Assembly: GCF_014645515.1 (NCBI RefSeq)
Contig: NZ_BMLW01000017.1
Coordinates: 19,976 to 83,975, forward strand
Length of the DNA stretch: 64,000 bases
DNA from: Oceanobacillus neutriphilus
Lineage (GTDB): Bacteria > Bacillota > Bacilli > Bacillales > Amphibacillaceae
Direction of reading: 5' to 3'
Positions within the stretch are counted from its first letter, which is position 1, and every line of letters begins with the position of its first letter. Position numbers and translations under genes: made by a program. This document shows, in pieces, positions 18,159 through 26,631 of the stretch. Below the pieces are notes generated by a model. The model was not told the origin of the DNA and did no database searches. It saw only the letters and a program-made list of their open reading frames with translations.

Positions 18159-18266
18159 ATGATTACCTCCTTCTTTTTCTTTTATTTTACTTTTTAAAAT
18201 TCTATTTAAAATATAATTGCCTATCGTCAGAGATATTTATTCCAATATTCAAAAAAATATTTATGT

Positions 18267-19020
18267 TAACTCAACTTACGTACCTTAAAAAATAACTTGC
18301 TTATTATAGAGAAAAGTGGTGATCGTTCCTTCCATCTGTCTCTTGACAAAGCATAAACTCTATCTAGAAAGAAGGTAAAGTGTAAAGCGACCGCTGCGGC
18401 GGACCGTTTTGCTTTCCTAGGGGCACGCTCTTCAGCTAACTTTTACCAAGAAGATCACTTGGCAAAAGTGGATCTTCAGATGGTGCTATTCCCTCAGGAG
18501 TCAAAACGGTCCGCCTCCGCTAGAAGGGGATTCTATACTGTTTAATACAACTGAGCAAAAGAAATTAGACCAGCAAAGAACATCTTTTTCGTGGTGCATA
18601 TAAAAATATTCCGTCACGATTACTTTCTGTGTATAAAAGCTATTCCCGATATTTACTATCCATGCTGTGTCATCATTTAGATTGCCAAATCAACCATTTG
18701 AAATGCTAAAATGATTTTTTCATCCAATTCCATCAGACTATGAGTTTTTTCATTCACTGAAGAAGCCTAACTCAGCGCAGACCAACCACGAAGACTCCTA
18801 AGTGGTTCGCAGGCTAAACCCGTGACTCCCGGGGCCTAAGATTACTCACCCCATCGGAAACATTTGTACGTCGGAAAGCGTAGTGGTTGGTTGAAGGCGC
18901 TATACACAATCTCCATTCCAGTAGCAGGATGATTTAACAACATGCAAGCAGGATAATGTAGAACATGTCCATCCTGGAATAGTAAGGTATAGATGCTTAT
19001 TCTCAGGTGCGAAAGTTGAA
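18267..19020 (-). repeat. Full copy (B) of the ~750-bp inverted-repeat element
   Basis: This segment aligns along its whole length with the reverse complement of 55733-56484. It runs from a degenerate left end (TAACTCAACTTACGTACC) to GGTGCGAAAGTTGA at the right. Two palindromic modules are conserved: one near 18391-18523 (CCGCTGCGGCGGACCGTTTTG against CAAAACGGTCCGCCTCCGC) and one near 18778-18890 (GACCAACCAC against GTGGTTGGT). ATGTTAACT occurs on both sides (18263-18271 and 19021-19029), suggesting a target-site duplication. No coding frame is supported. It fills most of the 930-base gap between the serine hydrolase and Nudix genes. Confidence 0.85.
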
Positions 19021-19089
19021 ATGTTAACTAAAAAGGATATACGTCTTATATAATAAGCATATATCCCCTTAGTTAAATCTTCAGCAGCT

Positions 19090-19860
19090 CTAATTGGAAA
19101 GTATAAGATTAGAAACAACTATCTTTGACCATGACTCCAGCTCATCAAAATGCTGTTTCAATTCCTCTTTTGTCATCCAAATCCCCGTAAGCTCTTCTTC
19201 CTCTGATTGAATATCTTTGTTATTTAATTCTATTTCATAAATAATCCCCAGATGATCACTATCAACACCATCATTGGATTTAATTATACCTTTCATTTCC
19301 AGTTTTTTAACCTTTTCTGCTTTTATTCCGGCTTCTTCTTCCATCTCACGCCAAAGTCCATTTTCAATAGAGCTCTGAATATCTCCGGGTACTGCATCCA
19401 TTTCTCCTACGTGTCCTCCCAGAAGCCCTTTTCTTCCGGCAAGTCTGCTTTCTCCGACACCTGCACCGCGTAAAATAAAGAAGTATTCCTCTTCATATCT
19501 TACAGCAACGTATGGAATCGGATGCCTTTGATTTGGGTGGTATTCCAGCAAACTGCGTTCCTCTATCTCATAATCAATAGAGGGTAATTTACTTGCTTTA
19601 CTAAATCCCATTGGAATACTGTCTAAGTCAGCTTCTTTAAAATATAATATTTTTTCCGCTGTACTTGGTTTTTTCTTTTGTAAAACTTCCGATTTAATCT
19701 TATTTAAATACTCCCATTCCTCTGATTCTACAGGATACTCGGCCCGTGCAGCTAATATTTCTTCCAGACTTTTTTCTTTGAGAGAGTCTTCATCGTTTTT
19801 TAGAAATTTGACTGCCTCCTTCTTTTTAATAGAAGCATCAATCATTTTTTTATTTGTCAT
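19090..19860 (-). CDS. Nudix hydrolase with N-terminal extension
   Basis: The 256-residue protein carries a Nudix fold in its C-terminal half. LAGRKGLLGGHVGEMD leads to WREMEEEAGI (the REUXEEXGU core), then strands LEMKGIIKS and HLGIIYEIEL. The first half of the Nudix box is irregular: no glutamate falls at the GX5E position. The N-terminal 110 residues are charged and helical, then carry EADLDSIPMGFSKAS and Tyr/Pro-rich strands; I do not recognise that part. The substrate would be a nucleoside diphosphate-linked compound. It appears monocistronic. Confidence 0.8.
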   Translation of the reverse strand: MTNKKMIDASIKKKEAVKFLKNDEDSLKEKSLEEILAARAEYPVESEEWEYLNKIKSEVLQKKKPSTAEKILYFKEADLDSIPMGFSKASKLPSIDYEIEERSLLEYHPNQRHPIPYVAVRYEEEYFFILRGAGVGESRLAGRKGLLGGHVGEMDAVPGDIQSSIENGLWREMEEEAGIKAEKVKKLEMKGIIKSNDGVDSDHLGIIYEIELNNKDIQSEEEELTGIWMTKEELKQHFDELESWSKIVVSNLILSN

Positions 19861-19930
19861 AACATCACCTTTTTTCCTAAAACTATACTTCTCTTTTCAT
19901 TTATTTATATACTAATCATATGCAAAAATA

Positions 19931-20563
19931 CTACTCTACCAGCTTATTCTGAAAAGCATAAATTACTGCCTGTGTACGATCGTGCACTTCTAATTTTCCT
20001 AGAATATTGCTGACATGCACCTTCACTGTTTTTAATGCGATAAACAACTCATCGGCAATTTCCTGATTCGATTTCCCTTTTGCGATTAATAGTAAAATTT
20101 CTTTTTCCCGTTCTGTTAATTGTTCATGTAAGGCAGTTTCCTGCTTTGTCCGCATACGGTTCATGATTTTTCCAGTAACTTCCGGCTCCAGTATAGATTG
20201 CCCTTCATATGTAGCACGAATCGCTTTGGCAATTTCGCCGGCTTTCGATGTTTTCAGCATATAGCTGGTTGCTCCCGCTTCTAATGCCGGATATACCTTT
20301 TCATCATCTAAAAAGCTGGTAACAATAATAATCTTTGCTTCAGGCCAGGATTCAATAATTTTCTTTGTTGCTTCAATTCCATCCATTTCTTTCATCACAA
20401 GATCCATTAAAATAATATCCGGGCGAAGCTCTAATGCCAGGTCAATAGCACGGGAACCGTCATCTGCTTCTGCAACTACGTCAATATCCGGCTGTGAAGA
20501 CAGATAAGCGGATACGCCGATTCGGACCATTTCATGATCATCGACAAATAAAACTTTAATCAT
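19931..20563 (-). CDS. liaR: LiaR/VraR-type response regulator
   Basis: The 210-residue NarL-family regulator has a receiver with D8/D9, phosphoacceptor D54 ([13 protein letters not shown]), a T in IVTSF and a K in MLKTSKAG. A LuxR-type HTH follows ([22 protein letters not shown] then [16 protein letters not shown]). In Bacillus subtilis LiaR activates liaIH on bacitracin, nisin or other lipid II stress. It overlaps liaS by eight bases and is the last gene of the operon. Confidence 0.94.
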   Translation of the reverse strand: MIKVLFVDDHEMVRIGVSAYLSSQPDIDVVAEADDGSRAIDLALELRPDIILMDLVMKEMDGIEATKKIIESWPEAKIIIVTSFLDDEKVYPALEAGATSYMLKTSKAGEIAKAIRATYEGQSILEPEVTGKIMNRMRTKQETALHEQLTEREKEILLLIAKGKSNQEIADELFIALKTVKVHVSNILGKLEVHDRTQAVIYAFQNKLVE

Positions 20564-21608
20564 CGGGGTTATGCTCCTTTCTTAAAATAGGGACTTTTAC
20601 TTCCAAACGCGTGCCTTCATTCGGCAGACTAATAATTTTCAAAGTACCGCCAACCTCGTAAGCACGTTCACGCATATTCTGCATTCCATAAGAGCTTGTT
20701 TTAACAGCTTCTGTCTCGAACCCGACTCCATCGTCAACCACGCGCATGATAATATTTTCATCTCGTTCCAGTAATAATATCTGCAGGTTTTCAGCCTTCG
20801 CATGACGCAGCGTGTTGGATATAGATTCCTGAAAGATACGGAATAGCTGATCTTCTACCCCTTTATCAATTTGAAATGCTTCTATTTTTGCATCGATTTC
20901 TAAAGGTACTTTTTGTGTCAATTCTCTTAAAAGTCCCTCTACACCCTCCTGCAATGTCTTCCCTTTTAAGTCAACCGGCCGTAAGTGCAGAAGAAGCGCA
21001 CGCATTTCCAATTGTGATTGGTGAATCATTTTTTCCACCATATTTAACTGCTTATTTAATGTTGCATCTTCAGCTGATCCCGCCTCATTAATTGCTGACA
21101 TCAGCATGGAAGCTGCAAAAAGCTGCTGACTCACAGAGTCATGCAGTTCCCGGGCTAAACGATTTCTTTCTTGTACAACTACTTCCTGCAAACTCTGTTC
21201 TCTTTCGTTTGCTCTTTCTGTAGCAATCTTTTGCGCATGCTCCGTTTGTGCACGCAGCTTCTCCTGAACCTGATTCATTCGCGCAGAGATCGGTTCCAGC
21301 TCTTTTGGTATTTCTTCTGTATCAGGATGTCTTTCTCCTTTAATAATGCCTGTAAGCATTTTTTCAATTTTTTTCAAATTCCCCTTCCAATACCAGCCAA
21401 TAATTGCACCAACTATGGAACCGAAGATAATCACAAAAGCAAGAACTGTCAGAAGAAAGGAAACACCTCCAATTTGTCCTTCCCAAAGTGCACTCCAGCC
21501 CGCTGACTCATTTACGGAGAAAGTAACGAAGGTTGTTAAAACTGCGGCAATAGCCAGAACAAAGCTGCAGGCGATAGACAAGAGAACAAAACGAATAATT
21601 GTATTCAT
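20556..21608 (-). CDS. liaS: LiaS/VraS-type sensor histidine kinase
   Basis: The 350-residue kinase has two N-terminal helices (about 5-30 and 46-70) with a short extracellular loop, a HAMP segment, the HisKA_3 motif [20 protein letters not shown], and a HATPase with [26 protein letters not shown] and [10 protein letters not shown]. The family senses envelope damage through the membrane partner LiaF. It overlaps liaF (ATGA at 21605) and liaR, so the three-component system LiaFSR is translationally coupled. Confidence 0.94.
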   Translation of the reverse strand: MNTIIRFVLLSIACSFVLAIAAVLTTFVTFSVNESAGWSALWEGQIGGVSFLLTVLAFVIIFGSIVGAIIGWYWKGNLKKIEKMLTGIIKGERHPDTEEIPKELEPISARMNQVQEKLRAQTEHAQKIATERANEREQSLQEVVVQERNRLARELHDSVSQQLFAASMLMSAINEAGSAEDATLNKQLNMVEKMIHQSQLEMRALLLHLRPVDLKGKTLQEGVEGLLRELTQKVPLEIDAKIEAFQIDKGVEDQLFRIFQESISNTLRHAKAENLQILLLERDENIIMRVVDDGVGFETEAVKTSSYGMQNMRERAYEVGGTLKIISLPNEGTRLEVKVPILRKEHNPDD

Positions 21609-22339
21609 ACGCGTTTCACCTCAATGTCTCCGGAAAATAAAGATGTGACAATCTTTACTCTTTGATGCGCCGTATTATAATTTTTTGTTTCATAATGAAG
21701 CGATTTGTTCATTAGCCGGCCGTGATATTCTCCAAAAATGGATGCTCTGCCGAATATAGAACTATGATGAATACTGACCTCTACTTCATAAGGAACGTAA
21801 ATCTCAATATTGCCCACAAGATGCCGGATAGAGATAATCGCCGTATCATAAGGCAGCACTGTATTACTTAAATCAATAACACGATCACCATAAATGCCGT
21901 GCATATTGACGTCCTTCCATTGAAAAGCCGTTTCCTCTGTCCGGAAATCATCAAAAAAGCGTTCATCAAATAAATTATCAATTTGAACAAGAGGCTCTTC
22001 ATCTTTCAAACTTGCTTTATTTGGCAGCTCCGGTTTTTCCTTGCTGGGTTCTTTCGTTGATTTGATATAATTTAAAATAAAGAAAACAATGGCAACGACA
22101 ATTAAAAATCGAACCGCCAATAAATTAAAAACGTTTAGAACGAAGGATATTGCAGCAATAGCGAATACAATCTTCCAGCCCAGTGAATGCAGTCTTTTCC
22201 AGCTGAAGTAAACAAAGAAACCGGAAATTAATGCTGAAATCAGCGAACCGCCATGGAAAAAGACGATTTCAAAAACAAGAAGAATGGCGACGGTAATCCA
22301 TATCCAGTTTAAATTTCTCGTGCTGAGCTGTTTATACAT
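21605..22339 (-). CDS. liaF: LiaF, inhibitor of LiaRS signalling
   Basis: The 244-residue protein has about four closely packed N-terminal helices (to about residue 92), a charged linker, and a C-terminal DUF2154-type beta domain (about 140-244, with IHGIYGDRVIDLSNTVLPYDTA and LVGNIEIYVPYEVEVSIHH). LiaF holds LiaS in the off state in the absence of cell-wall stress. The gene starts after a 100-base gap from liaH that contains a GC-rich hairpin. Confidence 0.93.
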   Translation of the reverse strand: MYKQLSTRNLNWIWITVAILLVFEIVFFHGGSLISALISGFFVYFSWKRLHSLGWKIVFAIAAISFVLNVFNLLAVRFLIVVAIVFFILNYIKSTKEPSKEKPELPNKASLKDEEPLVQIDNLFDERFFDDFRTEETAFQWKDVNMHGIYGDRVIDLSNTVLPYDTAIISIRHLVGNIEIYVPYEVEVSIHHSSIFGRASIFGEYHGRLMNKSLHYETKNYNTAHQRVKIVTSLFSGDIEVKRV

Positions 22340-22378
22340 CCTTCCATTCTCCTTTCATTTTTATGTAAAATATACAAA

Positions 22379-22399
22379 GGCGCAAGAACAGCCTGCGCC
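22379..22399 (-). terminator. Intra-operon hairpin between liaH and liaF
   Basis: GGCGCA and TGCGCC (22379-22384, 22394-22399) form a small GC-rich stem. On the minus strand it is followed by TTTGTATATTTT. It sits where a partial terminator would separate strongly expressed liaIH from weakly expressed liaFSR, as known in Bacillus subtilis. Attenuation here is inferred. Confidence 0.5.
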
Positions 22400-22446
22400 A
22401 GTATAAGTATATCATGATTTTCTAATTCACCCTACAAATTCTGAGT

Positions 22447-23082
22447 TTATTCATTTTCCTTTTCTTCTAATTTCTTTTCAATAGCTGCAATTTTATTATC
22501 AAATGTGCTCTGATAGTATGAGCTGTTTACTCTGTATTCCAGATTTTCAATATATTGTTCCATTTCTTCAAATTTGGAGAAAGGCTTTTCTGGTGAATCA
22601 TCTACGACCCGGTTAATTTGATGGTTTGCTTTCGCAATATTTTCACGGCCCATTAACTCCATACGGCGCAGGTGCATATCCTTTAAGCGATGCTTCATTT
22701 CCTCATATTTCTGCTCCAGATTTTCAAGCTGGGTAATAGCTTCTTCTCTGGATGCTTTCATGCGATCTGCACGGTTTTGATACTCTTCATGCTCTTTTAA
22801 TGCAAATTCGTGCATCTCCTCTTCCTGGGCACGCTCTGCGATTTGCGCCTGCTTCAGGCGTTTATCTGCAAGGTCCTGTGCTTTTAAATATTCCCGTGCA
22901 AACTCTTCTTTTAATTTATATTGGCGGTCAATCAGCTTTCTTACCTTTTCTTTTTCCTGTTCACTTTGGCGTAAATAATGATTAAGTGCAGCAATTGGAT
23001 TATTTTGTTCCTTTTTGTCCATCATCGTGTGTAAATCTGCGGAAATCGAATCCTTCATTCGAGTGAAAATATTTGTTGACAT
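22447..23082 (-). CDS. liaH: PspA/IM30-family envelope stress protein (LiaH-like)
   Basis: The 211-residue protein is an almost continuous coiled coil, the hallmark of PspA/IM30/LiaH proteins that form large oligomers at the inner face of a stressed membrane. It starts MSTNIFTRMKDSISADLHTM, and ends with a helical segment carrying YRVNSSYYQSTFDNKIAAIEKKL. The ATG at 23082 follows AAAGGAGAGA; the TTG two codons earlier is unlikely. It lies between a LiaI-like anchor and liaF. Confidence 0.9.
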   Translation of the reverse strand: MSTNIFTRMKDSISADLHTMMDKKEQNNPIAALNHYLRQSEQEKEKVRKLIDRQYKLKEEFAREYLKAQDLADKRLKQAQIAERAQEEEMHEFALKEHEEYQNRADRMKASREEAITQLENLEQKYEEMKHRLKDMHLRRMELMGRENIAKANHQINRVVDDSPEKPFSKFEEMEQYIENLEYRVNSSYYQSTFDNKIAAIEKKLEEKENE

Positions 23083-23105
23083 AATCAATCTCTCCTTTTA
23101 TGCAA

Positions 23106-23459
23106 TTATTTATTTAACTCTGCCCATTGTTTTTCAAAATTTGTAAATGGATCATCATCTTCTTTTATTTCGTGAACAACGGAGCTTTCCGGTGTGTTCC
23201 AATTCTTATAGATAAGGTAAAGTGCGTATGCTGCTGCAACACCTAAAACGGCATAAATGTTAGAGAGCGTGATGCTCACCACGATTAATCCGATTATCAC
23301 CCAGCCTACTTTTGCAGCGGTTGAATCTGTGCTCATAAATTTTTTAAAGCATATATACAATAACCATACGCTTAATGCAAGCAATATCATCGGGCCAAGG
23401 TTTGCCAGAAGTATCAGCACTGCGACAAGTCCTCCGACAAATAACATGAATTTTTTCAT
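23106..23459 (-). CDS. LiaI-like small membrane protein (lmo0954 family)
   Basis: The 117-residue protein has hydrophobic segments at about 5-35 and 50-82 and a polar tail (HEIKEDDDPFTNFEKQWAEL). It resembles the lmo0954-type membrane proteins that stand before PspA homologues in Listeria and other bacilli and take the place of LiaI, the membrane anchor that recruits LiaH. AAAGGAGG precedes the ATG. It is the first gene of the liaI-liaH-liaF-liaS-liaR run; no liaG was found. Confidence 0.8.
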   Translation of the reverse strand: MKKFMLFVGGLVAVLILLANLGPMILLALSVWLLYICFKKFMSTDSTAAKVGWVIIGLIVVSITLSNIYAVLGVAAAYALYLIYKNWNTPESSVVHEIKEDDDPFTNFEKQWAELNK

Positions 23460-23541
23460 TCCGTTTTCCTCCTTTCGTTATTGTATCTTTATCTTACCGC
23501 GTGCCTGCTTTTTACGTAATGAGCCTGAGAAATATCTTTGT

Positions 23542-23552
23542 CTAAGCCTTAG
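23542..23552 (-). promoter_or_regulatory. Palindrome upstream of the lia operon
   Basis: CTAAGCCTTAG is a perfect inverted repeat about 85 bases before the first lia gene. LiaR/VraR boxes are short palindromes just upstream of the -35, so this is a candidate; no strong -35/-10 pair is obvious next to it. Confidence 0.35.
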
Positions 23553-23620
23553 GGTCTATACACATCTAAACCTTTGCAGCTATGCTTTTCCGATAAAGAT
23601 GAGACATCTGCTAAACACAA

Positions 23621-23659
23621 AAATGGAATGATACCCCTTACTGAGATACCATTCCATTT
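23621..23659 (-). terminator. Terminator of the GNAT acetyltransferase gene
   Basis: AAATGGAATG and CATTCCATTT arms (23621-23630, 23650-23659) form a hairpin followed on the minus strand by a T-run. The 380-base gap 23460-23839 otherwise holds the lia control region on its left and A/T-rich sequence with no supported gene. Confidence 0.65.
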
Positions 23660-23839
23660 CTAAACTGGCTGTCCGGTTTTAAATGTAATAAGTTCTTTGG
23701 CTTTAACCCTTTGGCATAATACTGTCTAGGAATACTCCTACCTAAAATTTATATTCATTTTTGAGGGAGACCTGCCAGGTTTTAATGATAGAAAATAATA
23801 TTTAAGCTATTTTAGTTTACATAATATAATTATAGTTAT

Positions 23840-24283
23840 CTAAAGGTGCTTCTCCATTATAATTTCTCCTTCTGGATCAAACTCCCCTGTCCGTACAAAA
23901 CCATGCTTTTTATATAATTGTTCAGCCGGATTGTTTCCCGGGACAAAGCTTAAACGTATTATTTGCACATCATAATGTTTCTCAATGTACTTCTCAATTA
24001 ATGGGATAAACTGGTTTGCATAACCTTGCCCCTGAAAACGACGGTCAATCATAAAACGATCAAACCAGATGCTTCTTTTTTCATCAAAATAAAATCCGAC
24101 CATGGCGTAACCAACCGGTAGATTGTCATCATACAAGCCAAGTGATGTGGTAAGCTGTTCAATAAAGCTTTCTGCTAAACAAAATGCTACACTTTCTATG
24201 AAGTCTTTTTGATTTTCAGTTACTTCTAATGCAGCAATTTCTCTCCAATTTTCCTTATTTACTTCTTTTATATAAATTGACAC
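23840..24283 (-). CDS. GNAT N-acetyltransferase, BltD-like (spermidine/spermine type)
   Basis: The 147-residue GNAT has an N-terminal strand-helix (SIYIKEVNKENWREIAALEV), the central WFDRFMIDRRFQGQGYANQFI acetyl-CoA loop, and a C-terminal LSFVPGNNPAEQLYKKHGF. The overall pattern (TENQKDFIES, GLY, IWFDRFMID, EGEIIMEKHL) resembles Bacillus subtilis BltD, which acetylates spermine and spermidine. That match is from memory. It could act on other amines. It is probably monocistronic. Confidence 0.85.
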   Translation of the reverse strand: MSIYIKEVNKENWREIAALEVTENQKDFIESVAFCLAESFIEQLTTSLGLYDDNLPVGYAMVGFYFDEKRSIWFDRFMIDRRFQGQGYANQFIPLIEKYIEKHYDVQIIRLSFVPGNNPAEQLYKKHGFVRTGEFDPEGEIIMEKHL

Positions 24284-24321
24284 TGCTTTTCACCGCTTTT
24301 CTTAGTTTAAGACCGATACAT

Positions 24322-24477
24322 CTAAAAATAATATTGAATTATTTTCACCCAGCCAATGATAGAAAGGATTAGCATGATAAGCCAAAATAAACCGGCACGC
24401 AATACTTTGGGAATAGAAAACCAATAAGCTGCTATTTTTAAAGAAGTTTTTTCTTCCTTATTTTTGTTATCTTTCAT
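24322..24477 (-). CDS. Small single-pass membrane protein, 51 residues
   Basis: The reading starts at the ATG 24477, eight bases after AGAGG. It begins with a charged segment (MKDNKNKEEKTSLKIA) and ends with one hydrophobic helix (LRAGLFWLIMLILSIIGWV) and a YF tail. I do not recognise the family. The clear ribosome binding site and charge distribution support a real gene; a positive N-terminus suggests it stays in the cytoplasm. Confidence 0.55.
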   Translation of the reverse strand: MKDNKNKEEKTSLKIAAYWFSIPKVLRAGLFWLIMLILSIIGWVKIIQYYF

Positions 24478-24530
24478 CTTTTCATCCTCTCGGGTGATTG
24501 TCCCTGTCATTTCTTTACTATATAATTCAA

Positions 24531-24572
24531 AATCCCCCTAATATGATGCAAATTGTCAGCGTCAGGGGGATT
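24531..24572 (-). terminator. Terminator after the lipoprotein gene
   Basis: AATCCCCCT and AGGGGGATT arms (24531-24539, 24564-24572) form a GC-rich stem followed on the minus strand by TTGAATT. It ends the three-gene ABC/lipoprotein operon. Confidence 0.7.
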
Positions 24573-24584
24573 ATATAATTATCA

Positions 24585-25745
24585 TTATTCAGCTAATGCG
24601 TCTCTGACTTCTTCACGAAAATCTTCCTCATTTACTAACTTATCCGTCAAAGCCTGCATCTGCATAGCAGCAACCTCCAGCTCTGAAAGATTAAGATCAT
24701 TTGTAAATAAAATCACCTCTAAACGGTTTCCTGCCTTGTCTTCTGCATATACGGCCTGATTTAAAACAAAAGCAGTGCTCCCGCCTTTTTGTGCCGCACG
24801 TTCAATTGCTTCATTTTCTAGTTCCAGGCTGAAAATAGCATCCAATTCTTCATAAAAAGCATCGGAGTAGTGCTCTTTTTTATTCAGCATAGCCATGATT
24901 TTATAATAGTCCTCCGCTGTTGCATGAGTCAATCGATCAGACCAGACCTTCTGAATCGGCATATCCACTAATGCAACGGCTTTTTCTTTTTCCTCTTCAC
25001 TTAACGGTTCCTGTTGCCATTCTTCAAAAAGACCGATAGCTATCTGCCTGTAAGCATCATCATCTAAATCACGTAACGCTGCTTCTAATTCGTCTTCTTC
25101 TAAATTATTTTCTTCCAATACTCTTTCCGGAATGGCAATGCTTGCTGTTAGTGGATAGATTGGATCATGGTTATGCAAATCTAATTCTTCAATCCGATTA
25201 TTTACTTCCTCAAGCCCTAACCGTTCTATTAAATAATCTGTATTTGCATTAGAGCTGTAATCCATCATTCCTTGTGCAATTTGTTCCAGGGAGACCTGCT
25301 CTTCCCCGTCCTCCAGGGTATTCTTCCAGGCTTCATGTGCTCCGCCATCTGTATTAGCAAAAAAATACTTATCCACTTCCTCCATAGATATCATTTCTGA
25401 AGGGTCCATTTTCCCTTCCTCCGCTTGACTGGCAAATTCAATCGCAATAATTATTTTGACAACACTGGCAAGCGGCAGAGCTAGATCAGGATTAATTTCC
25501 GCTATTGGTTCATCATTCCAGGCAGCTAAAAAAGCAATCCGGTCAGTGTCTTTATTTTCTTTTATAAATTCCATAAAAAGTCCTGTTGCAGGATCCAGGT
25601 TTTCCTTCGTATCCTGTTCTTCAAGTTCATCTTGTTCTGTATTATTTTGATTCTCTTTCTGCTCTTCCTCGTTACCCTTAGAGCAAGCTGTCAAGAGAAG
25701 CAGAATGCATACAAACAATAGAGCAGAAGAATTCTTCACAAGCAT
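24585..25745 (-). CDS. Beta-lactamase-like serine hydrolase lipoprotein
   Basis: The 386-residue protein has a type II signal peptide with lipobox LLTAC (C21), an acidic Glu/Gln/Asn-rich linker (22-52) and a class A beta-lactamase or PBP-like domain. The nucleophile is S94-V-V-K97 in LPLASVVKI, the second motif is S164-S-N166, and KGG (QKGGSTAF) matches the KTG box. It would be anchored outside the membrane. A Glu166-type deacylation residue cannot be placed, so it could be a peptidase or a beta-lactam sensor rather than a lactamase. It starts 13 bases after the permease stop, so it shares the operon. Confidence 0.82.
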   Translation of the reverse strand: MLVKNSSALLFVCILLLLTACSKGNEEEQKENQNNTEQDELEEQDTKENLDPATGLFMEFIKENKDTDRIAFLAAWNDEPIAEINPDLALPLASVVKIIIAIEFASQAEEGKMDPSEMISMEEVDKYFFANTDGGAHEAWKNTLEDGEEQVSLEQIAQGMMDYSSNANTDYLIERLGLEEVNNRIEELDLHNHDPIYPLTASIAIPERVLEENNLEEDELEAALRDLDDDAYRQIAIGLFEEWQQEPLSEEEKEKAVALVDMPIQKVWSDRLTHATAEDYYKIMAMLNKKEHYSDAFYEELDAIFSLELENEAIERAAQKGGSTAFVLNQAVYAEDKAGNRLEVILFTNDLNLSELEVAAMQMQALTDKLVNEEDFREEVRDALAE

Positions 25746-25758
25746 TCATCCTTTCCGA

Positions 25759-26631
25759 TTAATTTCCAGCTACATCTCTTTTTTTGAAAGTAAGCCATCC
25801 TACTACCATAAATGCAATATAATAAACGATAAGAACAGTAATAGAAAATCCAGGAGCTGTTCCTTCAATTAATGGTGATCCGGCAAAAATACTTTGAAGA
25901 TCAAGATGGGCCGTTAACAAGTATTTTGCAATTTCATACCGGCTGACCATCATGGTAATAATTGGTGCAGCAATGAAAACCACAATACTTGCTGCAATCG
26001 CCATGGCGCTTCCCTTGAACAGAATCGCAATCATAAAGGATAAGGTTGCCACTATAATTAATGGTACAAGGCTAAAGAGTACGTCTTTTCCAATAGAAGC
26101 AATGATCGAAATTTCTGTATAACCAGACCCCAGGTTATCTACAATAGTTGGATTCCAGGTATCCACACCGAAAAAGATAAGGCCAATAATCATGGACAGA
26201 ATAATGGTATAGAGAATTAACACCGCTGCAAAAAGTAAAACAGTAATATATTTGGATGTTAATACAGTTCCCCTTCCTGCCGGGCGAATAAGTAACAATT
26301 TAATCGTTCCCCATTTATACTCATTCGAGATAATTTTAGCAGCTGCGACAATGATAAAAATGGTAATAAAGCTGATAAGCGAGATATTATCAGCCATGAA
26401 AGCCCACATATCATAAGCTGGAATCTCTAACCCCATCGACTGATAAGCTTGAACCAGTTCACTTTGAAAGGTTGCGTCAATAATCATACTCTGATTAGCT
26501 ACAAAGTTTGTAATAACAGCCACGCCAATCAGAAGAACCGCAATAATGATATACATAGCCCATGTAGATTTATAATGATGCAGTTTAATAAATTCGTTTT
26601 TTATAAGCTGACTCAGATTACTCAATGACAT
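25759..26631 (-). CDS. ABC-2 family permease, module 4
   Basis: The 290-residue protein starts MSLSNLSQLIKNEFIKLHHYKSTW, typical of the NatB/bacitracin-type ABC-2 permeases. An extracellular loop of about 50 residues follows helix 1, and about six helices are present in total. The coupling loop AAKIISNEYKWGTIKLLLIRPAGR is clear. The ATG at 26631 follows GGAGAG closely and overlaps the ATPase gene by 14 bases, indicating translational coupling. Confidence 0.85.
   Translation of the reverse strand: MSLSNLSQLIKNEFIKLHHYKSTWAMYIIIAVLLIGVAVITNFVANQSMIIDATFQSELVQAYQSMGLEIPAYDMWAFMADNISLISFITIFIIVAAAKIISNEYKWGTIKLLLIRPAGRGTVLTSKYITVLLFAAVLILYTIILSMIIGLIFFGVDTWNPTIVDNLGSGYTEISIIASIGKDVLFSLVPLIIVATLSFMIAILFKGSAMAIAASIVVFIAAPIITMMVSRYEIAKYLLTAHLDLQSIFAGSPLIEGTAPGFSITVLIVYYIAFMVVGWLTFKKRDVAGN

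Noticed and set aside
18900..19118. Minus-strand ORF running into the Nudix gene
   Set aside because: It reads the right end of repeat copy B and overlaps the Nudix C-terminus in another frame.
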